Source: Pelagicoccus enzymogenes
Lineage (GTDB): Bacteria; Verrucomicrobiota; Verrucomicrobiia; Opitutales; Opitutaceae
Direction: 5' to 3'
Assembly: GCF_014803405.1 (NCBI RefSeq)
Contig: NZ_JACYFG010000013.1
Span: 62,001-126,000, forward strand
Length of the DNA stretch: 64,000 bases
The notes beneath the pieces were generated by a model. It saw only the letters and a list, made by a program, of their open reading frames with translations. It was not told the origin of the DNA and did no database searches. A program made the translations under genes and the position numbers. This document shows positions 17,930 through 26,283 of the stretch, piece after piece (position 1 is the first letter of the stretch; the number at the start of each line of letters is the position of its first letter).

Positions 17930-20515
17930 TTAGCTGCTCAACACCAAGGCGTCGTCCACCACGGTAAACCGAGCCGTATCCCCATCCGTAACCTCGCCGC
18001 CGATTATCGCCTTCGCCAAATCGGTTTGAATTGAACGCTGGATAAACCTCCGCAGGGGCCGGGCGCCATAGACGGGATCAAAGCCTTTCAAGGCGACCCA
18101 TTTCAGAGCTTCGTCATCCAAAGCGACCGTTATCCGACGCTCCTCGAGCGTCCGGTTCAAGTCAGCCAGCAAGAGAACTACGATCTTTTCAATGTCCTCC
18201 AAGTCCAGTGGACGGAAGATCACAGTCTCGTCGATCCGATTGAGGAACTCCGGACGGAAATTACGACGCAACTCCGTCATGACCGACTCCTTTGTCGAAT
18301 CCGAAATCTCGCCGCCCCCTTGCTCCAACAAGTATTGGCTGCCGAGGTTCGAGGTCATGATCACGATCGTGTTCTTGAAGTCGACCAAGCGACCTTGGGA
18401 ATCGGTAACACGACCATCGTCCAGTATTTGTAACATTATGTTAAATACATCGGGATGGGCCTTCTCAACCTCATCAAAAAGGATGACCGAGTACGGCTTG
18501 CGGCGAACGGCTTCAGTCAACTGTCCGCCCTCCTCATAACCGACGTAACCGGGAGGAGCCCCAATCAGCCGCGCCACCGCGTGGCGCTCCATGTACTCGC
18601 TCATGTCAATGCGGATAATGGCGTCCTCGCTGTCGAAAAGCGTGCTCGCCAAGGTCTTGACCAGCTCAGTCTTACCGACCCCCGTCGGACCGAGAAACAT
18701 GAAGCTACCAATAGGCCGCTTGGGATCCTTGATCCCAGCGCGTGCCCGCAAGATAGCTTCCGATACGTAGCGAATCGCCTCGGGCTGACCAATCACTCGC
18801 TTTTCTAAAGCGCTATCGAGAGCCAAAAGCTTTTGCCGCTCGCCTTCGATGAGCTTGGATACCGGAACGCCCGTCCATTTCGAGACGATGTCAGCGATCT
18901 CCTCTTGCGAAACCTCCTCCTTGAGCAGCGACCGCTCGCTGTGTTTCGCTTGGGCCGCCGCCAAACGCTCCTCAAGTTGCGGCAAGCGCCCATGCTTGAG
19001 CTCCGCAGCCTTGTTGAGATCGTAAGCGCGTTCCGCACGTTCGATTTCAGCCTTCGTGGTTTCGATTTCTTCGCGCAGCTTCTGTAACTCGGAAATCACA
19101 TTCTTTTCGGCAACCCAGATCTGACGCTGAGCCTTCTCCTCTTCCTTCAGGTCGGCAATCTCGCGGCGAACCCCTTCCAGCCGATCTTTGGATGGCGTAT
19201 CGGTTTCCTGACGCAATGCTGCCTCCTCGATCTCCAGCTGCATCAGGCGGCGCGTGAGCGTATCCAGTTCCTCAGGAAGACTGTCCATTTCCGTGCGTAT
19301 CGAAGCGCAAGCTTCGTCGACGAGGTCGATCGCCTTGTCCGGCAAGAAGCGGTCAGTGATGTAGCGATTGGACAAGACTGTCGCAGTTACCAGAGCGTTG
19401 TCTTGTATCCGTACGCCATGGTGCACCTCGAAACGCTCTTTCAAGCCGCGCAGGATCGATATGGTGTCTTCCACGCTCGGTTGGTCGACCAGCACGCTTT
19501 GGAAACGACGCTCGAGGGCCGCGTCCTTTTCGATGTAGCGACGATACTCGTCCAAGGTGGTCGCACCGATACAGTGCAATTCGCCTCGGGCCAACATTGG
19601 CTTGAGCAAGTTGCCGGCGTCCATCGCGCCATCCGTTTTTCCCGCTCCTACAATCGTATGCAGCTCGTCGATGAACAACAGGATACGCCCTTCGCTCGAC
19701 TTCACCTCCTGCAGGACTGCCTTGAGTCTTTCCTCGAATTCACCGCGAAACTTGGCCCCCGCAATCAAAGCGCCCATGTCGAGTGAAAATACAGTCTTGT
19801 CCTTCAAGCCTTCCGGAACATCCCCACGCACTATGCGTTGAGCCAAGCCCTCCGCTATGGCAGTCTTGCCCACCCCCGGTTCCCCGATCAAAACGGGATT
19901 GTTTTTCGTCTTGCGAGAAAGGATACGAATGACTCGGCGAATCTCGTCGTCACGACCGATTACCGGGTCCATCTTTCCAGACCGAGCCCGCTCTACGAGA
20001 TCCGACCCGTACTTCTCGAGTGCCTGATAGGTTGCCTCTGGATTTTGGGAGGTCACGCGCTGATTGCCGCGTACCGATTTCAAAGCCCCTAAGATCTTGG
20101 CACGGTCTAGCCCGAAACTCTTGAGGACGTTCGCAAGGGCGGTCGGCTTTTGCACAGTGGCAAGGGCGAGAAAGAGATGCTCGACGCTGATGTATTCATC
20201 TTTCAACGACTTCGCTTCTTCTTCCGCCTTCGTGTAGACCTCGTTTGTCGCTTGCGTTATGAATATTTTGGAACTGTCAACGCTCCCCGAAACCTTAGGC
20301 AAGCGGTCCAGTTCGCGATCGAGAGCAAGGGAAAGAGCGTTTTCCGAGAGGTCGAGCTTCTTGAGTACGCCTTGCACGATGCCCTTGTCTTGCTCGCAGA
20401 GCGCCGCCAGCAAGTGCAGCGTATCCACTTCATTGTTCTGCTTCCGGCGGGCAATCGCTTGCGCTGCGGTGAGCGCGTTGCGGGCCATTTCTGTAAGTCT
20501 GTTTGGGTCAATCAT
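17930..20515 (-). CDS. clpB: ATP-dependent chaperone ClpB
   Basis: At 861 residues it has the ClpB length and domain order. The N-terminal Clp repeats are followed by the first AAA+ domain with Walker A GEPGVGKT (about 205). The coiled-coil middle domain (about 400-530) is rich in Glu, Lys and Arg. The second AAA+ domain has Walker A GPTGVGKT (about 605) and [22 protein letters not shown]. The family works with DnaK to pull apart protein aggregates in the cytoplasm. A good Shine-Dalgarno sequence (GGAGGT, 20525-20530) supports the ATG at 20515. I found no CIRCE element and no convincing heat-shock sigma promoter upstream. Confidence 0.97.
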   Translation of the reverse strand: MIDPNRLTEMARNALTAAQAIARRKQNNEVDTLHLLAALCEQDKGIVQGVLKKLDLSENALSLALDRELDRLPKVSGSVDSSKIFITQATNEVYTKAEEEAKSLKDEYISVEHLFLALATVQKPTALANVLKSFGLDRAKILGALKSVRGNQRVTSQNPEATYQALEKYGSDLVERARSGKMDPVIGRDDEIRRVIRILSRKTKNNPVLIGEPGVGKTAIAEGLAQRIVRGDVPEGLKDKTVFSLDMGALIAGAKFRGEFEERLKAVLQEVKSSEGRILLFIDELHTIVGAGKTDGAMDAGNLLKPMLARGELHCIGATTLDEYRRYIEKDAALERRFQSVLVDQPSVEDTISILRGLKERFEVHHGVRIQDNALVTATVLSNRYITDRFLPDKAIDLVDEACASIRTEMDSLPEELDTLTRRLMQLEIEEAALRQETDTPSKDRLEGVRREIADLKEEEKAQRQIWVAEKNVISELQKLREEIETTKAEIERAERAYDLNKAAELKHGRLPQLEERLAAAQAKHSERSLLKEEVSQEEIADIVSKWTGVPVSKLIEGERQKLLALDSALEKRVIGQPEAIRYVSEAILRARAGIKDPKRPIGSFMFLGPTGVGKTELVKTLASTLFDSEDAIIRIDMSEYMERHAVARLIGAPPGYVGYEEGGQLTEAVRRKPYSVILFDEVEKAHPDVFNIMLQILDDGRVTDSQGRLVDFKNTIVIMTSNLGSQYLLEQGGGEISDSTKESVMTELRRNFRPEFLNRIDETVIFRPLDLEDIEKIVVLLLADLNRTLEERRITVALDDEALKWVALKGFDPVYGARPLRRFIQRSIQTDLAKAIIGGEVTDGDTARFTVVDDALVLSS

Positions 20516-20669
20516 TTCGTGTATACCTCCATCGCTCCCCTCCTCGCATTAAGCGTACCGAAATGCTATCGCCGGGTGAGTTACCTTAGGCTTAAAAATG
20601 TAACCCATTCAGCTTGTTGCACTTGCGCAGTGGTGCGAGCCCAGAATGCAGGCCTGCTATAATGCCGCT

Positions 20670-20699
20670 AAAAACGGCCAGCGGGACACACTGGCCGTT
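20670..20699 (-). terminator. Rho-independent terminator after the symporter operon
   Basis: A perfect 9-bp stem (AACGGCCAG/CTGGCCGTT, 9-nt loop) is followed by TTTTT on the minus strand, about 60 bp past the symporter stop. Confidence 0.85.
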
Positions 20700-20709
20700 C
20701 TTCAATTCA

Positions 20710-20725
20710 ACTGGGACGTCCCAGT
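20710..20725. repeat. Perfect 16-bp palindrome
   Basis: ACTGGGACGTCCCAGT is fully self-complementary with no loop. It lies between the symporter stop and its terminator. It could be an operator-like site or part of the transcript end structure; nothing visible decides between these. Confidence 0.5.
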
Positions 20726-20755
20726 GTCACACTCGGACGGACGGAAGGTCAGCCC

Positions 20756-22609
20756 CTAGATGCCTTCTCCACCAACGCCGGCATCGTCGTCTCCCATGGC
20801 CTGTACCGCTGTTCCCGGAACGTGGATCTCGGCAACCATCTGCTGAATCTCCAGAGGTGGAGGTGGCGTCGCCAAGCTGACCGCATAAGTGACGACAAAG
20901 TTGATTATCATTCCCACAAATCCAATGCCCTCGGGAGTAATGCCAAAGAGGTAGTCTTGGGATGTGCCTCCCAAGAACTGGAAATAGACAATGTAGCTGA
21001 TGGTGAAGACAATCCCGAAAAGCATCCCCGAAACCGCGCCTTGCTTGTTAACACGCTTCGAGAAAATCCCCATCAGCAGCGTGGGAAAGAAAGAGGACGC
21101 GGCCAAGCCGAAGGCGAAGGCAACCGTCTTGGCGATGAACGCCGAGGGCGGGTTAATGCCAAAATAAGCAGCCACAGCCAAGGCGATAAAAGAGGCAGCC
21201 CGGGCGTAGTTGACCTCCTCTTTATCGCTCAGATCCGGTTTCACGATCTTCTTCATCAAGTCATGCGAGATCGAAGTGGATAGCACTAGGAGCAAACCTG
21301 CCGCTGTCGAGAGCGCGGCTGCGATGCAGCCTGCCATCAACAAGGCGATAACCCACTTCGGCAGCCCTCCCATGTAGGGGTTGGCCATGACCATGATGTC
21401 GTTGCCAAACCAGAGCTCGTTCGGATTCGTAAGATCCGCCTTGTTTGCGAGCAAGCGCTCGCCGTGGATGCCCTTGAGTTGCACCGCGGGAGCATCGTCA
21501 GCCGGGTACATCGGACGGGCTCCGCCTACGAAAACGTGATTGTTGTTCGATTCGGACTTGCCAGGGCCAAAGTACTGAATCTTGCCGTCCTCGTTCTTGT
21601 CCACCCATGCCATCTGCCCCGTGCTTTCAAAATCTTTGAACCACTCAGGCGCGTTGGCATAGCTCGTGTTGTGCAACTTAGTGATGAGGTTGACGCGCGA
21701 AAAGGATCCAATCGCTGGCGCCGTCAAGTAGATCACGGAAATGAAAAGCAGGGTCCAGCAAGCAGACTTTCTCACGGAAGCCACGTTCTTTACGGTGAAG
21801 AACCGCACGATCACGTGGGGCAAGCCTGCGGTACCACACATCAAGGCTGCCGTTATGCAAAACATGTTTACCTTACTCAACTCGCCTGATGTATATTCAC
21901 TGAAACCGAGTTCCGTATTTATATTATTTACCTTCTCTAAAAACGGTATCTTTGCCCCGTCTAAGGTAAAGTCACCGATCAGTCCGAGTTGCGGAACGAA
22001 ATTATTCGTCAAGGCGATCGCGATAAAGATAGCAGGAATCGTGTACGAGAAAGCCATCACGCAATATTGGGCGACCTGCGTGTAGGTGATGCCCTTCATG
22101 CCGCCCAAGCCCGCATAGAAGAAAACAATACTGGCCCCGACAAGCACGCCAGATTGAATCTTGATGCCGAAAAGCTGGGAAAACACGACGCCCACGCCAC
22201 GCATCTGTCCCATGATATAAGTCATGCAAATAAAAATAGCGCACAGGACCGCAACACCCCGAGCCAACTTCGAATAGTAGCGATCGCCGACAAAATCAGG
22301 CACCGTAGGCTTACCGAACTTTCGCAGGTAGGGGACCATTAACACCGTCAATAATACGAAGCCCCCAGTCCACCCCATGAGAAAGCGTGACGCGTCATAG
22401 CCACTGATCGCCACCGCTCCAGCCATGGAGATGAAGGTCGCTGCAGACATCCAGTCCGCCGCAGTCGCCATCCCGTTCGCGAACGGAGAGACGCCTCCGC
22501 CTGCAGTGTAGTACTCCTTGGTCGAAGATGCTCGCGAAGTGAATGCGATAAAGATGTAGAGCCCGAAGCTCAGTCCGATGAAAATGAAATTATATATATC
22601 TTGAGACAT
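20756..22609 (-). CDS. Sodium:solute symporter (VC_2705/ActP-like large subunit)
   Basis: The 617-residue protein has many hydrophobic helices, beginning [20 protein letters not shown]. It contains the SSS-family text '[34 protein letters not shown]' (for example [16 protein letters not shown]) and '[21 protein letters not shown]'. These match the acetate permease-like subfamily that pairs with a DUF4212 small subunit. A large loop (about 310-390) with acidic residues is typical of that group. It likely takes up a small organic acid with sodium. AAGGGA lies 4 nt before the ATG and overlaps the stop of the small-subunit gene, so the two are coupled. The exact substrate cannot be read from sequence. 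Confidence 0.9.
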   Translation of the reverse strand: MSQDIYNFIFIGLSFGLYIFIAFTSRASSTKEYYTAGGGVSPFANGMATAADWMSAATFISMAGAVAISGYDASRFLMGWTGGFVLLTVLMVPYLRKFGKPTVPDFVGDRYYSKLARGVAVLCAIFICMTYIMGQMRGVGVVFSQLFGIKIQSGVLVGASIVFFYAGLGGMKGITYTQVAQYCVMAFSYTIPAIFIAIALTNNFVPQLGLIGDFTLDGAKIPFLEKVNNINTELGFSEYTSGELSKVNMFCITAALMCGTAGLPHVIVRFFTVKNVASVRKSACWTLLFISVIYLTAPAIGSFSRVNLITKLHNTSYANAPEWFKDFESTGQMAWVDKNEDGKIQYFGPGKSESNNNHVFVGGARPMYPADDAPAVQLKGIHGERLLANKADLTNPNELWFGNDIMVMANPYMGGLPKWVIALLMAGCIAAALSTAAGLLLVLSTSISHDLMKKIVKPDLSDKEEVNYARAASFIALAVAAYFGINPPSAFIAKTVAFAFGLAASSFFPTLLMGIFSKRVNKQGAVSGMLFGIVFTISYIVYFQFLGGTSQDYLFGITPEGIGFVGMIINFVVTYAVSLATPPPPLEIQQMVAEIHVPGTAVQAMGDDDAGVGGEGI

Positions 22610-22617
22610 CGGATCCC

Positions 22618-22944
22618 TTATTCCTGTCCGTCTTCGAGGTTAAACCTGTCGTCCAGCTTGCCCATCCAAACAGCATACACGACTAGCAGCAAAACGAAGC
22701 AAATGATCGAGCCTTGCTGAGCCATCCAAAATCCAAAGGGAGCGTTGCCAACCTTGGGCGCGTTTGCATCCAGCCAATCCCGGAAAAGAATCCCGCAGCC
22801 ATAACTGACCACAAACCAGATCGGCAGCAGGCAAAGGATCACTTTTAGGCTGGAACGGCGGTGGGCGCGTTGCCTCGCCAGGGTTCTTGCATCTCCGGAG
22901 GCAGTATCGCCTGTCCCGGGCGTGGCGTGTGAGGAATCACTCAT
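22618..22944 (-). CDS. DUF4212 small subunit of sodium:solute symporter
   Basis: From the ATG at 22944 the protein has 108 residues and two transmembrane segments ([20 protein letters not shown] and a second around '[24 protein letters not shown]'). The '[11 protein letters not shown]' stretch is characteristic of DUF4212. A longer frame to 23004 would start with TTG and was not preferred. It precedes the large subunit by 8 bp, the usual arrangement for this two-part transporter. It probably stabilises or regulates the transporter in the inner membrane. Confidence 0.88.
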   Translation of the reverse strand: MSDSSHATPGTGDTASGDARTLARQRAHRRSSLKVILCLLPIWFVVSYGCGILFRDWLDANAPKVGNAPFGFWMAQQGSIICFVLLLVVYAVWMGKLDDRFNLEDGQE

Positions 22945-23103
22945 AAGGTATTGATGGATTGGGGATTCGAATGGGGAACCGAGATCGCTAAGTGAACGCA
23001 TCAACCGAATACCAGCAAGGTAAAACTCTACTCCAACTAATCTGACAGTTCAGTCTTACTTATAGCGCGACTGCTTCAGATCGCGAATCACCTTTTTGGA
23101 TAC

Positions 23104-23130
23104 AAAAAAGGAGAGCCTTCCAGCCCTCCT
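23104..23130 (-). terminator. Rho-independent terminator
   Basis: On the minus strand AGGAG...CTCCT with partial inner pairing is followed by TTTTTT, 31 bp after the stop of the RG-rich protein gene. Confidence 0.75.
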
Positions 23131-23161
23131 CTTGTTCAGTTTTAATCGTAGCGTCGCAGGA

Positions 23162-24946
23162 CTAGTCCTTTTCGCTTTTCTCTTCCGCGTCGGCCCCTTC
23201 TGCGTTTTCAGAGACGGAGGCGGGCGCCGGTTTTTCAACGGATTCCGCCGAGTCGCTCGTTTCTGTCGATTTCGCTTCTGGCGGTTCCACGGCAGAAGTC
23301 TCCTCAGCGCTGGCTGCGGAGATTTGCTTTTCAGCTTCAGTTTCAGGCACCTCAGGCTTCGCGCCTGCTTCCGCAGCGACGGACTCAGCCGGAGCTTCGG
23401 CCGCTTCGCCGCCGTCCGCTGGCTTGGCTTCGGGCGCCGCGGCCTCGGGAGCCGGAACAGCTGTTTCAGCCTTGGCCTTCTCCCCGCTCGGCTTCGCCTT
23501 GCTGGAGGGTTTAGCAGATCCTGTATCGAGCACCGGTTGCGCAAAAAGCGTGTCGTCCTCGAAGTGAGAGATGTAGCCGTCCGCAATCAACCAATGCAGG
23601 TCCCGAACAACCTTCTTTTCGTCCATCTCGCCCTCGACACCTTCGGACTTGAGCCACTCTTGGTAGGCGGCCGGCATGTCCTTAGCCTTGGTCAGCTGGT
23701 TCGCTTCGATAAAGCGGATGATGCGGTCCAAGTCCGGCGACATCACTTGGCCAGGAGAGCGGAAATTTCGCTTGGTTGCGCACACGTAGGTGATGCCCTT
23801 GGCACCCTTTTTGTAGATGCTGAACTTCTCGCGGCGCATACGACCACGAATCGCGTTCGCTGCATCGAGCGGGAAACGCTGTTGGCGTTGGCGTTCGCCG
23901 TCCATCGCCTTGTAGGCCTCCGTATCCTTGTACTGCTCCAAAACGTTTCCGGACACGCGAGCGTAATTAACCTGCTTCACGACCTTAGCCTTGAGCGTGG
24001 TGCGCAAGAAAATCATGGCTTCTTCGACGGAATCGAACACCTTCGCCTCCTCGCCTTCCGCAACCTCCTTGGCCGTGTAGCGAGTCGCTTTCTTCTGGCT
24101 TTCCAGCCAGGCCGCAATCACTTCCTCTTCCCTCACCGTCTCGATGGAGCTTTGCAGCTTTTCGAAGGACATGTTGGGCAGGCGAGTGCGATGGTGGTTT
24201 CGGAGCGCCGCCTCGTACTTGTGGTAATTCGGCGGTCCGAGCAGCTCTTTGGTGAAGGGGCAGCGATTCACGAACTGGAAGTTCCCGGTGGGAGCTTCCA
24301 CTTCCACTTCCTCAATATTGAAGAACTCCTCTGCGTGATGAGCCATCGCGTGGGCGATCGCCTCCTCGTCGCTCGCGAAGGGCATGTTGTCGATGGCGCA
24401 GATTGAAACTCGTTCAGGCTTCTGCCCTTCTGCAGCCTTGCGGGTCACGCTGGCGATGAAGCGATCTGGCTTTTCCATGAACAGCTTCGCCACCTGGAAA
24501 AGCTCGTAGGTCATGTGGTTGCCGCGCATGGCCTTGATGATGGCCGAGAAGCAGTTGTCTTCCGGATAGAAACAAACGTCGAATACCGGACTCTCGTAAG
24601 GATGGAATGGAGCTCTCGGCGAATCGTGCCGTCCGCGCCCTCTCGGACGACGGCCGCCTTGATCGCGAGGCGGACGCTCTCCCCCATGCTCACCCGCCGG
24701 TGCGTCCGGTCGCGGAGCCCGGGGAGGTCTTCTATCCTTACGGGCAGGTCCGCTTCCGCCAGGTCTGCGCCCCGGGCGATCTCCGCCACGTGGTCCGCCC
24801 TTGGAGGAACGCGATTTCCCCGAATCAGGAGAAGATTTGCTGGCTGCGGTCCACTGGGTGCCGAAGCTGAAGCTTTGTAGGTCTGAAAGGTCTACCGAGT
24901 CTTTTTTCGGCTCCTCGTTGGGATCCTTGGGTGTGGAATCAGGCAT
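23162..24946 (-). CDS. Conserved-looking protein of unknown function with RG-rich N-terminus and acidic Ala-rich tail
   Basis: The 594-residue protein has three clear regions. Residues about 30-115 are rich in Arg, Gly and Pro (for example RRPGGSGP and GGRRPRGRGRH), typical of RNA-binding disordered segments. Residues about 115-435 form a folded core beginning 'YESPVFDVCFYPEDNCFSAI' with 'RGNHMTYELFQVAKLFMEKP', and later 'YVCATKRNFRSPGQVMSPDL'. The last about 150 residues are low complexity, with many Ala, Glu, Lys and Pro. The core ends in a winged-helix-like stretch (VVRDLHWLIADGYISHFED). I do not recognise the family. The composition suggests a cytoplasmic nucleic-acid-associated protein. 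It is a single-gene unit with its own terminator. Confidence 0.75.
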   Translation of the reverse strand: MPDSTPKDPNEEPKKDSVDLSDLQSFSFGTQWTAASKSSPDSGKSRSSKGGPRGGDRPGRRPGGSGPARKDRRPPRAPRPDAPAGEHGGERPPRDQGGRRPRGRGRHDSPRAPFHPYESPVFDVCFYPEDNCFSAIIKAMRGNHMTYELFQVAKLFMEKPDRFIASVTRKAAEGQKPERVSICAIDNMPFASDEEAIAHAMAHHAEEFFNIEEVEVEAPTGNFQFVNRCPFTKELLGPPNYHKYEAALRNHHRTRLPNMSFEKLQSSIETVREEEVIAAWLESQKKATRYTAKEVAEGEEAKVFDSVEEAMIFLRTTLKAKVVKQVNYARVSGNVLEQYKDTEAYKAMDGERQRQQRFPLDAANAIRGRMRREKFSIYKKGAKGITYVCATKRNFRSPGQVMSPDLDRIIRFIEANQLTKAKDMPAAYQEWLKSEGVEGEMDEKKVVRDLHWLIADGYISHFEDDTLFAQPVLDTGSAKPSSKAKPSGEKAKAETAVPAPEAAAPEAKPADGGEAAEAPAESVAAEAGAKPEVPETEAEKQISAASAEETSAVEPPEAKSTETSDSAESVEKPAPASVSENAEGADAEEKSEKD

Positions 24947-25113
24947 CTGATATTTTGAAAAGGCGCCGCTGAATAGTCGGCATCCTGTTGTTTGTAGTTC
25001 TAGAGAAGTCGCTTACGACGGAGGAAAAAGGGGATATGGCTGAGGTTTTAACTAGGTTGTTCCGCCAGAATCAACCCAATACGAAGAAATATAAGAAATG
25101 TTCATTTTCGCGC

Positions 25114-25142
25114 TTTACATGGACCTTCAGATCTCCATTTCT
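25114..25142 (+). promoter_or_regulatory. Candidate promoter of first tRNA-Leu
   Basis: TTTACA, 17 nt, ATTTCT, ending 19 nt before the tRNA. The boxes and spacing are kept in the second copy while most of the spacer differs. The −10 match is weak. Confidence 0.35.
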
Positions 25143-25161
25143 TTGCGACCTCAATCATCTT

Positions 25162-25246
25162 GCTCAGGTGGTGGAATTGGTAGACACGTACGCTTGAGGG
25201 GCGTATGCCGCAAGGCGTGGAGGTTCGAGTCCTCTTCTGAGCACCA
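25162..25246 (+). tRNA. tRNA-Leu(GAG), copy 1
   Basis: This 85-nt class II tRNA has an encoded CCA. Acceptor stem GCTCAGG/TCTGAGC, anticodon loop TTGAGGG (anticodon GAG), long variable arm GCC-GCAA-GGC. It differs from copy 2 only by a swapped base pair in the variable arm. Confidence 0.96.
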
Positions 25247-25257
25247 CTTTTAGATAA

Positions 25258-25284
25258 AGGCCGCAAAAACAAGCGGCCTTTTTT
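25258..25284 (+). terminator. Terminator after tRNA-Leu copy 1
   Basis: Stem AGGCCGC/GCGGCCT, loop AAAAACAA, then a T-run. It follows the tRNA by 11 nt. Confidence 0.85.
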
Positions 25285-25308
25285 GCGTCCATACAGGTCG
25301 AAGGACGA

Positions 25309-25453
25309 GAACCTCCGCGGAGGTTCGACGAAAGGAGCGAAGCGACTGGAGATGGGCAACGCGAAGCGTTGGGGCGAAGCCCTGAGCGAAGCGAATCAAT
25401 CCTCTTCTGAGCACCACTTTTAGAAAAAGGCCGCTACAACAAGCGGCTTTTTT
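25309..25453 (+). repeat. tRNA-Leu tail fragment carrying an inserted hairpin element, plus terminator (copy 1)
   Basis: The perfect palindrome GAACCTCCGCGGAGGTTC (25309-25326) contains GGAGGTTCGA, the 5' side of the tRNA-Leu T-arm (25319-25328). After 71 foreign bases the tRNA resumes at 25400-25416 with TCCTCTTCTGAGCACCA, followed by a second terminator (25429-25453). The foreign part has GAA-loop hairpins AACGC-GAA-GCGTT (25358-25370) and GGGC-GAA-GCCC (25372-25382). Confidence 0.75.
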
Positions 25454-25559
25454 GCGTCCAAAGTCCGAGAGGTTCGGACTGCATTCGGATTCTTCAATCA
25501 TGCCAAATCGGTGAAATTCGCTCCGTTCCGAATCATTGAAAATAAATCTGTTTTCGCGC

Positions 25560-25588
25560 TTTACAATGCACCCAAGATCTCCATTTCT
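25560..25588 (+). promoter_or_regulatory. Candidate promoter of second tRNA-Leu
   Basis: TTTACA, 17 nt, ATTTCT, at the same distance from the tRNA as in copy 1. Confidence 0.35.
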
Positions 25589-25607
25589 TTGCGACCTCAA
25601 TCATCTT

Positions 25608-25692
25608 GCTCAGGTGGTGGAATTGGTAGACACGTACGCTTGAGGGGCGTATGGCGCAAGCCGTGGAGGTTCGAGTCCTCTTCTGAGCACCA
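25608..25692 (+). tRNA. tRNA-Leu(GAG), copy 2
   Basis: This 85-nt tRNA is identical to copy 1 except for a variable-arm pair: GGC-GCAA-GCC here. Anticodon GAG, encoded CCA. Confidence 0.96.
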
Positions 25693-25703
25693 CTTTTAGA
25701 AAA

Positions 25704-25730
25704 AGGCCGCAAAAACAAGCGGCCTTTTTT
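25704..25730 (+). terminator. Terminator after tRNA-Leu copy 2
   Basis: Same GC stem (AGGCCGC/GCGGCCT) and T-run as at 25258-25284. Confidence 0.85.
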
Positions 25731-25754
25731 GCGTCCATACAGGTCGAAGGACGA

Positions 25755-25899
25755 GAACCTCCGCGGAGGTTCGACGAAAGGAGCGAAGCGACTGGAGATG
25801 GGCAACGCGAAGCGTTGGGGCGAAGCCCTGAGCGAAGCGAATCAATCCTCTTCTGAGCACCACTTCTGAAAAGGGCCGCTACGACAAGCGGCCTTTTTT
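25755..25899 (+). repeat. tRNA-Leu tail fragment with inserted hairpin element, plus terminator (copy 2)
   Basis: This is the second copy of the element at 25309-25453, offset by 446 bp, with the same 18-bp palindrome (25755-25772), tRNA 3' end (25846-25862) and a final terminator (GGCCGC/GCGGCC then six T, 25874-25899). Confidence 0.75.
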
Positions 25900-25905
25900 G
25901 CGTCC

Positions 25906-26283
25906 ATGCAGGTCTACAGTCCTTGGCAAGACAGTCGCGTCGACCTTATCAAGCATGGACAACGCAGAGCTTGCACCTTCCTTGTCGCCGACGGGAGGTA
26001 CCGGTTGCACCCGGTCCGCTTTGCAGGAGCCTAGCTGTTTCCTTTAACGCCACTTATGCCCCCTTAGCGCGAAAAGCCGCAAACGTAGCTTCTCCAATAT
26101 TTGAGGTAAGCTCCCCAAGCCTCCGTAGATTCGACCCCTCATTGAGTAAACATCGAGTAAAGTGCCCCTCCAGGTTCCTTGTTTTCTTAGGAACACGCTC
26201 TTTCGTCCGAAAAGAGCCAAACGCGAAGGTATCTCCTTCCCGCTTCTGCACCTCCTCCCCGCTCGAAATCTCAAGTTAGACGT
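25906..26283 (+). other. Gene-free leader before the giant He_PIG gene
   Basis: No coding capacity is visible. It holds an inverted REP-like copy (25996-26019) and a 7-bp hairpin GCTCTTT/AAAGAGC at 26197-26217, whose end is 66 nt before the start codon. I could not identify a convincing promoter. Confidence 0.5.
25996..26019 (-). repeat. REP-like palindromic repeat, inverted copy
   Basis: On the minus strand it reads GCGGACCGGGTGCAACCGGT then ACCT, matching 22 of 24 bases of the copy at 35507-35530. Confidence 0.65.

Larger units (their letters stand above)
25105..25905 (+). repeat. Duplicated tRNA-Leu unit (two ~356-bp copies, 446-bp period)
   Basis: Copy one runs 25105-25460 and copy two 25551-25905, separated by 90 bp of unrelated sequence. 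Each holds, in order, a candidate promoter, a tRNA-Leu(GAG), a terminator, a tRNA-tail fragment with an inserted hairpin element, and a second terminator. Copies are nearly identical downstream of the tRNA and diverge between the promoter boxes. Confidence 0.9.

Noticed and set aside
20658-20663. Perfect TATAAT on the plus strand
   Set aside because: No −35 box at the right spacing and no plus-strand gene follows; it lies inside the convergent gap.
23096-24406. Plus-strand open frame of 436 codons rich in Phe, Arg and Leu
   Set aside because: It is antisense to the RG-rich protein, which has a better start and terminator.
25102-25805. Short peptides over the tRNA-Leu copies
   Set aside because: They are translations of tRNA and its repeats, a common annotation error.
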